From: Candidatus Poseidoniia archaeon
GTDB taxonomy: Archaea; Thermoplasmatota; Poseidoniia; MGIII; CG-Epi1
Assembly (NCBI GenBank): GCA_030748895.1
Contig: JASMLC010000005.1
Coordinates: forward strand, 1-35,516
Direction of reading: 5' to 3'
DNA: 35,516 bases
Part shown: in pieces, positions 31,012 through 35,516 of the stretch
How the letters are laid out: each line of letters begins with the position of its first letter
How positions within the stretch are numbered: the first letter of the stretch is position 1
Notes under the pieces: generated by a model
Seen by the model: only the letters and a program-made list of their open reading frames with translations
What the model was told of the DNA's origin: nothing
Databases searched by the model: none
Program-made: the position numbers and the translations under genes

Positions 31012-31916
31012 CAGTCGCCCCCGAGCAGCATTTCCAGCAGTGCCATTCGCACCGGGACGCCGTTGAACGCCTGTCGGAAGTAGGCGGCGTGGTCGGTCTC
31101 GTCAACGTCGGTCGCAATCTCGCCGACGCGCGGGAGCGGGTGCAGTACTCGCAGTTCTGGCTTCGCGTCGCGCAGCGTCTCGGCCGAAATGGTGTAGGCG
31201 CCAGCAATCCGTACGTAGTCCTCCGGGTCGGGGAAGCGCTCCTTCTGTATGCGGGTGACGTAGAGCAGGTCCAGCTCCGGCAGCACCTCGTCGAGCGCAG
31301 TGTGCGCGCTCCAGCCGTCGGGCAAGCCCGTGGTCACGCGGCGCGGCATCGCCAGACTCCGGGGCGCGATGAAGTGCAGCGTAGCATCGTAGCGCGCCAG
31401 CGCCGCAGCGAGCGAGTGGACCGTGCGGCCGTAGCGCAAATCCCCGAGAAGGCCGACCGTCAGCCCCTCCAGCTTGCCCAGTTCCTCGCGAATCGTGAAG
31501 AGGTCGAGCAGCGTCTGCGTCGGGTGCTGTCCCGCGCCGTCGCCGCCGTTGATTACCGGGACGTCGGAGATTTCAGCCGCCAGTCGCGCCGAGCCTTCCT
31601 GCGGGTGGCGCAGCACAATCGCGTCAGCGTAGCCGGCGACCATTCGCACCGCGTCAGCCAGCGTCTCGCCTTTCAGGTGCGAAGTCGCCTTCGGGTCGGC
31701 GAAGCCGATGATGTTGCCGCCCAGCCGGTGCATGGCGGTCTCGAAGGAGAGCCGCGTGCGCGTCGAGGGTTCGAAGAAGCAGGTGGCGAGGATTTTCCCG
31801 GCGAGTGTGTCGCTGCGCTTTTCGCCGCGCGCTACCGGCAGTAGCTCGCGTGCGCGGTCGATAATGGACGCGATTTCGTCATCGGCGAGGTCCTGTATGG
31901 TGACGACGTGGTCCAC
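31011..31916 (-). CDS. pyrB: aspartate carbamoyltransferase catalytic subunit
   Basis: 301 residues. Makes N-carbamoyl-aspartate from carbamoyl phosphate and aspartate, the committed step of pyrimidine synthesis. Carbamoyl-phosphate site FFEPSTRTRLSFETAM, aspartate-domain blocks HPTQTLLDLFTI and LLGDLRYGRTVHSL, and HPLPRVGEI near the end. It starts with GTG at 31916; the TATA-like box at 31938-31944 is about 26 nt upstream, so a leaderless GTG start is likely. Confidence 0.96.
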   Translation of the reverse strand: MDHVVTIQDLADDEIASIIDRARELLPVARGEKRSDTLAGKILATCFFEPSTRTRLSFETAMHRLGGNIIGFADPKATSHLKGETLADAVRMVAGYADAIVLRHPQEGSARLAAEISDVPVINGGDGAGQHPTQTLLDLFTIREELGKLEGLTVGLLGDLRYGRTVHSLAAALARYDATLHFIAPRSLAMPRRVTTGLPDGWSAHTALDEVLPELDLLYVTRIQKERFPDPEDYVRIAGAYTISAETLRDAKPELRVLHPLPRVGEIATDVDETDHAAYFRQAFNGVPVRMALLEMLLGGD

Positions 31917-31937
31917 GGCGGGCGCAGGGAGGGGGGT

Positions 31938-31944
31938 CTTTTAG
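31938..31944 (-). promoter_or_regulatory. TATA-like box of pyrBI
   Basis: Minus-strand CTAAAAG centred about 26 nt before the pyrB GTG, next to the panD stop, so pyrBI can be transcribed separately from panD. Confidence 0.5.
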
Positions 31945-31946
31945 GG

Positions 31947-32315
31947 TTAACTTGGCGCGCCACGCCGGGTTTCGAGGACGCGATTGCCTTCGCCGAGGAT
32001 GACGATGCGTGGCTGCCATTCCCCGGCTTCGGCAGGAGTCATCCCGGCGAAAGTGGCGACGATGACACGGTCGCCCGGCTCGGCCATGTGCGCCGCGGCG
32101 CCGTTGACGCACGCCTCGCCCTGGCCGGGGTGGAGCATGGCGTAGGTCACCAACCGCGTGCCGCGGGTGATGTTCCAGATGTGCACCTGCTCGTGCTCCC
32201 CGATATCGGTCGCCTTGAGCAGGTCGGCGCTGAGGCCGATGGAGCCTTCGTATTCGAGGTCGGCCGCGGTGACGCACAGGTTGTGCAGCTTCGATTTGAG
32301 CAGCGTAAGCCGCAT
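31947..32315 (-). CDS. panD: aspartate 1-decarboxylase, pyruvoyl type
   Basis: 122 residues. Makes beta-alanine for pantothenate and CoA. Self-cleavage site Gly24-Ser25 in EYEGSIGL creates the pyruvoyl group. Lys9, Arg54, Thr57 and Tyr58 are at the same positions as in the Escherichia coli enzyme (RGTRLVTYAM), and NGAAAHMAEPGD follows. Most archaea use a PLP-dependent decarboxylase instead, so this gene was probably acquired from bacteria. It lies upstream of pyrB, and both enzymes use aspartate. A CTTTAAG box 26 nt before the ATG indicates a leaderless message. Confidence 0.95.
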   Translation of the reverse strand: MRLTLLKSKLHNLCVTAADLEYEGSIGLSADLLKATDIGEHEQVHIWNITRGTRLVTYAMLHPGQGEACVNGAAAHMAEPGDRVIVATFAGMTPAEAGEWQPRIVILGEGNRVLETRRGAPS

Positions 32316-32337
32316 GCGCGGCCCCCGCTCTCGCGCG

Positions 32338-32378
32338 CTTAAAGCGTTTGCATGCGCAACGGTTTATACCTGCGCAAC
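32338..32378. promoter_or_regulatory. divergent promoters panD/DUF454 with TGCGCAAC repeats
   Basis: CTTTAAG (minus, about 32338-32344) serves panD. GTTTATAC (plus, 32362-32369) is about 27 nt before the ATG at 32393. The second box is flanked by direct repeats TGCGCAAC at 32353-32360 and 32371-32378, 18 bp apart, which could be a regulator site. Confidence 0.5.
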
Positions 32379-32392
32379 AGGGGGCGGCGCCC

Positions 32393-32956
32393 ATGGAAGA
32401 TACCGGCCTGAGGCTGGCGCGCAATCCACTGGCGCGCAGCGTCTGGATGCTGCTGGGCCACGCTTGCGTCGCCATCGGCACCATCGGCGCGTATGTGCCG
32501 GGACTGCCGACCGTCTCGTTCTACGTGCTGGCGGCGGCGTTCTACGCGCGCGGCTCGGAGATGTTCTACAACTGGCTGCTGCACCACCCGGTCTTCGGCC
32601 ACTACGTCCGCGACTACCGCGCCGGGCTGGGGATGCCGTTCCGCTCGAAGGTCTACACGATTGCGATGATGTGGGTCGCCGTTACATACGCGGTCTACGC
32701 GCTGACGCGGCTGGGCGACCCGGGCTACGGGCAGGCGACGGTGCTGCTGGCTGGCGTCATCGGCGCCTGGTTTGTCGGCCTGCACATCCCGACGCAGCAC
32801 ACCGACCGCGAAGCGAATATGCGCTGGCTGCTGCGCATCCTTGGCGCCGCTTGCGCGGCGCTGTTCGCGGCGATAGCATGGCTGGCGGCCGGGCCGCTGC
32901 AACTGCTGGCGCTGGCGGGGGCCGTGATTGCCGCTGGACTGACAGCAAGGGCTTAA
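32393..32956 (+). CDS. DUF454 (YbaN-like) membrane protein
   Basis: 187 residues with about four hydrophobic helices. The N-terminal signature RSVWMLLGHACVAIGTIGAY, VPGLPTVSFYVLAAAFYARGS and WLLHHPVFGHYVRDYRAG match DUF454. Bacterial members are small inner-membrane proteins of uncertain role. An extra pair of C-terminal helices follows. The ATG at 32393 fits the TATA-like box; an upstream in-frame TTG at 32348 would place the box inside the gene. Confidence 0.85.
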   Translation: MEDTGLRLARNPLARSVWMLLGHACVAIGTIGAYVPGLPTVSFYVLAAAFYARGSEMFYNWLLHHPVFGHYVRDYRAGLGMPFRSKVYTIAMMWVAVTYAVYALTRLGDPGYGQATVLLAGVIGAWFVGLHIPTQHTDREANMRWLLRILGAACAALFAAIAWLAAGPLQLLALAGAVIAAGLTARA

Positions 32957-32957
32957 G

Positions 32958-33590
32958 TTGCTCGAGCGTTCGCGCGGCGTGGCAGCGCGTAAGGATACTA
33001 ACACCGCCTACAAGATTTATGCGCCGGTCTACGACCGCGTTTTCGCGCCCAGCTTCGCCGAAGGGCATACACGGATGGTCGAGGCGCTCGACGCACAGCA
33101 GGGCGAGCGGGTGCTGGAAGTGGGAGTCGGCACCGGCATTTCGCTGCGCCACTACGTAGCCGGCGTCAGGGTCGACGCGCTCGACTTCAGCGCGGCGATG
33201 CTGAAGAAGGCACGCAAGCGGATTGACAAGGGCGAGGTAGCTGCGGAGGTGACGCTGCACCAGATGGACGCGCACAAGCTGGAATTCGACGACGGTACGT
33301 TCGACCACGCAGTGGTAGCGCACGCGATTGCCGTCGTGGCGGAGCCGGAAGTGGTACTGCGCGAGATGATGCGCGTCACCCGACCCGGTGGCAAGCTGGT
33401 GGTGGTCAACCACTACAAGGACGAACCGGGGAAACTCTGGCGCGCGTGGAACCCGGTGCGACGGAAGCTGGGGCTGGGCGAGCACTTCGACCTTCCGGAG
33501 CTTTTGGAGGCGTGCGGGCTGGAAATCGTGAGCGACGATATCGTCAACCGCATCAAGTCGCGGCTGATTGTGACGCGGCTGCCCACCTAG
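32958..33590 (+). CDS. class I SAM-dependent methyltransferase (PmtA/UbiE-like)
   Basis: About 210 residues. SAM-binding motif I is RVLEVGVGTGISLRHY, followed by VDALDFSAAMLKKARKR (motif with the acidic ribose ligand) and DGTFDHAVVAHAIAVV. Similarity is to phosphatidylethanolamine N-methyltransferase PmtA and UbiE-type enzymes, so a lipid or quinone substrate is possible, especially beside a membrane-protein gene. Start is uncertain: TTG 32958 is one base after the DUF454 stop; GTG 32979 lies 25 nt after a CTTAAG element (32952-32957) and would be leaderless. It ends in a CTAG shared with the converging M28 peptidase gene. Confidence 0.85.
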   Translation: MLERSRGVAARKDTNTAYKIYAPVYDRVFAPSFAEGHTRMVEALDAQQGERVLEVGVGTGISLRHYVAGVRVDALDFSAAMLKKARKRIDKGEVAAEVTLHQMDAHKLEFDDGTFDHAVVAHAIAVVAEPEVVLREMMRVTRPGGKLVVVNHYKDEPGKLWRAWNPVRRKLGLGEHFDLPELLEACGLEIVSDDIVNRIKSRLIVTRLPT

Positions 33591-35056
33591 AGGCCGTGGC
33601 GCGCGACGTGCAGGCCGTAGCTCCCGAGGATTTGCGGCGCGATTTGCAGCGACTCGGCGTTAATTTGCTCGATAGTGTCATACTTGGTATGGTACTCAGC
33701 CGACCCGGAGCCGTAGCCAGTGGCGGTCGTGAAGCCCTCCATCGCGAAGGTGCGGTGATCGGACGGCCCCGCCGCGGCTGAGTAGCTGACTGGCGTCTGG
33801 TAATCAGTTGCCAGCGCGGGGAACCGTTCGCGCCACAATTGCATGACCGCCTCGATTTCTGCTTTCAGGTCGGGGTCGTTGACCTCGAACGGGATGCGGT
33901 CGCCGCTCTCCCCAAGGTCAGCGTGGGTCATGTCAAAATTCAGGTAGAGCCGTAAGTCGCTCTGCAGGGCCGCTTCGTTCTGCAAAAAGTAGCCGTACGA
34001 GCCGAGCAATCCTAGCTCCTCGGCGCCCCACGTCGCGAAGCGCACCGTGTATTCCAGCTCGCCCGCCTGCGCGAACTGGCGCGCCATCTCGATGACTTCG
34101 GCGGTGCCGACGGTATTGTCGACCGCGCCGTCGCCGACGTAATGCGTGTCCATGTGCGCGCCGAGCATCACGATTTGCGACGACTTGCCGATTATGTCGC
34201 CAGTGGTGACATAGGTTTCGCGCGGCTCGATTATGACATTTATATCCAGATCGACGAGCGCCGACTCGTCATCATCCCCTTCGGCAGCGTCAATCCAGTC
34301 CTGCAATTGCTGGCCCGCGGTCTGGGAAAGCATCAGGTGCGGAATCAGGCTGTCAGCATATTCGGGATATGCTTCGGGGAACGGGACCGAGTGGCCGCGC
34401 GCGTCGACCCCGTAGGACGCCTTGCCAATTGGCCAGTCGCGCCCCGCGTCGTAAATCAGCGAAACTGCCGCGCCATTATCGAGTGCCCGCAGGTAGAGTT
34501 CGCTGTAGCTGGATGAGTAGTCGTTGGCGACCAGCACCGCACGGCCGGAGACCGAGCCGGTAGCGGAGTAGTTAGCGTCGTCGCCGTTGCCGACGAAGAC
34601 CGCCTCGATGTCGGAGTCATCGAGCGACCCCGAGAAGGCGAGCACGGTGAAGTCCTCGAGATGCGACAGTTGCTGTTCGTCGCGGTCAATCGTTGCTCCC
34701 AGAAACGGGTCCCGCTCCTCGCGAGCGATGGTCAGCTCCTGCGCCCCATCCGGCTCGTAGAGCGTCCACGGCACGGGGTGTACCGTAACGCGCGACAGCC
34801 CCGCCGCCGTGAACTGGGCGGCGACATATTCGGCGCCCAGCCGCTCGCCCTCGCTGCCGGCAAAGCGCGGGCCGTTGGCAGTCAGCGCCTCGATGTCCTC
34901 GTAGGCGCGCTGGTAGTCGAAGGCGATGAACTCCACCTCCGGCTCCCCGAACGGCCACCAGACCCAGGCGGCCGCGCCGCTGACAAGCAGCAGCAGCACC
35001 AGCGCCACCGCGATAATGCGGCCGCGCGTCGTCTCGAGGCTGGAGGGAAATTGCAC
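33587..35056 (-). CDS. membrane-anchored M28 family metallopeptidase
   Basis: 489 residues from GTG 35056. One N-terminal membrane helix (IIAVALVLLLLVSGAAAWVWW) anchors an extracellular peptidase. A PA-type inserted domain lies around residues 120-250. The two-zinc site of M28 is complete: His and Asp in LGAHMDTHY, the bridging Asp in DGAVDNTVGTAEV, EE in WGAEELGLLGS, Asp in NFDMTHAD, and the last His in AEYHTKYDT. It is an aminopeptidase, likely feeding on external peptides. GTG 35056 is chosen because the TATA element is about 25 nt upstream; the longer frame to 35158 would run into the divergent regulator gene. Confidence 0.9.
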   Translation of the reverse strand: MQFPSSLETTRGRIIAVALVLLLLVSGAAAWVWWPFGEPEVEFIAFDYQRAYEDIEALTANGPRFAGSEGERLGAEYVAAQFTAAGLSRVTVHPVPWTLYEPDGAQELTIAREERDPFLGATIDRDEQQLSHLEDFTVLAFSGSLDDSDIEAVFVGNGDDANYSATGSVSGRAVLVANDYSSSYSELYLRALDNGAAVSLIYDAGRDWPIGKASYGVDARGHSVPFPEAYPEYADSLIPHLMLSQTAGQQLQDWIDAAEGDDDESALVDLDINVIIEPRETYVTTGDIIGKSSQIVMLGAHMDTHYVGDGAVDNTVGTAEVIEMARQFAQAGELEYTVRFATWGAEELGLLGSYGYFLQNEAALQSDLRLYLNFDMTHADLGESGDRIPFEVNDPDLKAEIEAVMQLWRERFPALATDYQTPVSYSAAAGPSDHRTFAMEGFTTATGYGSGSAEYHTKYDTIEQINAESLQIAPQILGSYGLHVARHGL

Positions 35057-35078
35057 GGGGCGCCAGCGTGGCGCGCTA

Positions 35079-35097
35079 ATAAGCGCAATCCGCTTAT
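35079..35097. promoter_or_regulatory. 19-bp dyad holding both divergent TATA elements
   Basis: ATAAGCG, five bases, CGCTTAT: a perfect 7-5-7 inverted repeat. Its left arm is the TATA-like element of the M28 gene (about 25 nt before GTG 35056) and its right arm that of the DtxR-like gene (about 26 nt before ATG 35121). A protein bound here would block both promoters, so autoregulation by the adjacent repressor is plausible. Confidence 0.5.
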
Positions 35098-35114
35098 ACG
35101 CAGCACGCAAGGGG

Positions 35115-35516
35115 ATGGCGATGGTATCCGAGAGCGCCGAGATGATGCTCAAGCACATCTACTCGCTGTCCGCCGCGGGCGACCGCGTGCGCACCACCGA
35201 CCTGGCGCAGCAGACCGGGCTGACGCCGGCGACCGTGACCGAGATGGTGCAGCGGCTCGGCAGCGAAGGATTCCTCGACTACCAGCCCTACCACGGTGTG
35301 CTGCTGACCAACGAAGGCTTGCACGTAGCCGCGGAGATGGAACATCGCTTCGACCTGTTGCAACGCTTCCTGGTCGAAGTGCTGGGGGTCGAGCAGGGCG
35401 AAGCCGACACGGTCGCGTGCCGCATGGAACACATCCTGACGCGCGACATCGAGACGCGGCTCTGCAACCTGCTCGGCATCTCGCCCGACGACTCGGAAGC
35501 GGCGGTCTGTCAGGAA
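35115..35516 (+). CDS. DtxR-family metal-dependent transcriptional repressor (3' truncated)
   Basis: 134 residues are visible before the window ends. The N-terminal winged helix-turn-helix (SAEMMLKHIYSL, TTDLAQQTGLTPATVTEMVQRL, broken here by the wing FLDYQPYHGVLLT) is followed by the dimerisation domain (EHRFDLLQRFLVEVLGV and VACRMEHILT). Metal-site residues of DtxR are present: Met at position 10 of the alignment and the C-x-x-E-H set (Cys102, Glu105, His106 in DtxR numbering). Cys rather than Glu at that place points to iron more than manganese sensing. ATG 35115 and 35121 are both possible; the TATA position favours 35121. Candidate targets are its own promoter and the FTR1 operator. Confidence 0.9.
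   Translation, partial: MAMVSESAEMMLKHIYSLSAAGDRVRTTDLAQQTGLTPATVTEMVQRLGSEGFLDYQPYHGVLLTNEGLHVAAEMEHRFDLLQRFLVEVLGVEQGEADTVACRMEHILTRDIETRLCNLLGISPDDSEAAVCQE

Overview
The window is GC-rich and gene-dense, and every informational gene in it is of archaeal type: Tyr-tRNA synthetase of the archaeal class, RNA polymerase subunit L (Rpo11), Trm1, Spt5/NusG with SecE, ribosomal protein L11, FtsZ with an acidic N-terminal extension, and aspartate carbamoyltransferase with a regulatory PyrI subunit. Genes usually thought of as bacterial sit among them: endonuclease-type MutL, pyruvoyl-type PanD, a DUF454 membrane protein and an SRPBCC-SDR39U1 fusion. Many genes have a TATA-like box about 22-27 nt before the start codon, which implies leaderless transcripts. 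This mix, with large secreted proteins and short C-terminal sorting-like tails, suggests a marine euryarchaeon near the Thermoplasmata/Poseidoniia (Marine Group II/III). The lineage is an inference from gene content only.

Layout. 1-630 is the 3' end of a PKD-domain surface protein. 757-1865 (-) is a PAC2-family proteasome-assembly-like gene behind a small acidic protein. 2094-3119 (+) is tyrS. 3096-6858 (-) runs PAP2 membrane phosphatase, M3 peptidase, AT-rich lipoprotein, hotdog thioesterase, DUF309. 6909-8208 holds a cupin, a Cys-rich mini-protein, a stranded sorting-tail remnant and a secreted protein with its own terminator. 8295-10348 (-) is a DUF1624-like membrane protein plus the SRPBCC-SDR39U1 fusion. 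10395-11813 (+) is a helical-repeat/DUF531 fusion. 11815-14357 (-) is mutL and an FTR1 iron permease under a two-site palindromic operator. 14428-15253 (+) is a DsrE-like protein and thioredoxin. 15274-17216 (-) is a GYF-like protein behind a membrane-anchored coiled-coil/pentapeptide-repeat protein. 17243-21329 (-) is an RNA/nucleic-acid block: Cas4-like nuclease, THEP1-type NTPase, trm1, rpoL, truD. 21392-27165 (-) is a 1777-residue secreted protein and a small membrane-anchored partner. 27248-30556 (+) is ftsZ-secE-spt5-rpl11-carbamate kinase. 30553-32315 (-) is panD-pyrB-pyrI. 32393-33590 (+) is DUF454 and a methyltransferase. 33587-35056 (-) is a membrane-anchored M28 peptidase, and 35115 to the end is a DtxR-type metal-dependent repressor cut by the window edge.

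How the parts fit. Translational coupling is pervasive: seven same-strand junctions use a 4-nt ATGA/GTGA overlap, and an eighth may use CTGA. Three convergent pairs share a palindromic CTAG as both stop codons. Two divergent pairs are served by one symmetric TATA-like box at the midpoint between their start codons. The FTR1 permease operator and the DtxR-type regulator form a plausible iron-homeostasis circuit. Carbamate kinase next to pyrBI could feed carbamoyl phosphate into pyrimidine synthesis. The most novel items are the giant repeat-bearing surface protein with its partner, the Cas4-like nuclease carrying a two-helix membrane insertion without any CRISPR array, and the DNA-level duplicate of a C-terminal sorting tail. 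No rRNA, tRNA or CRISPR array was found, and no gene-free stretch exceeds about 300 bases.
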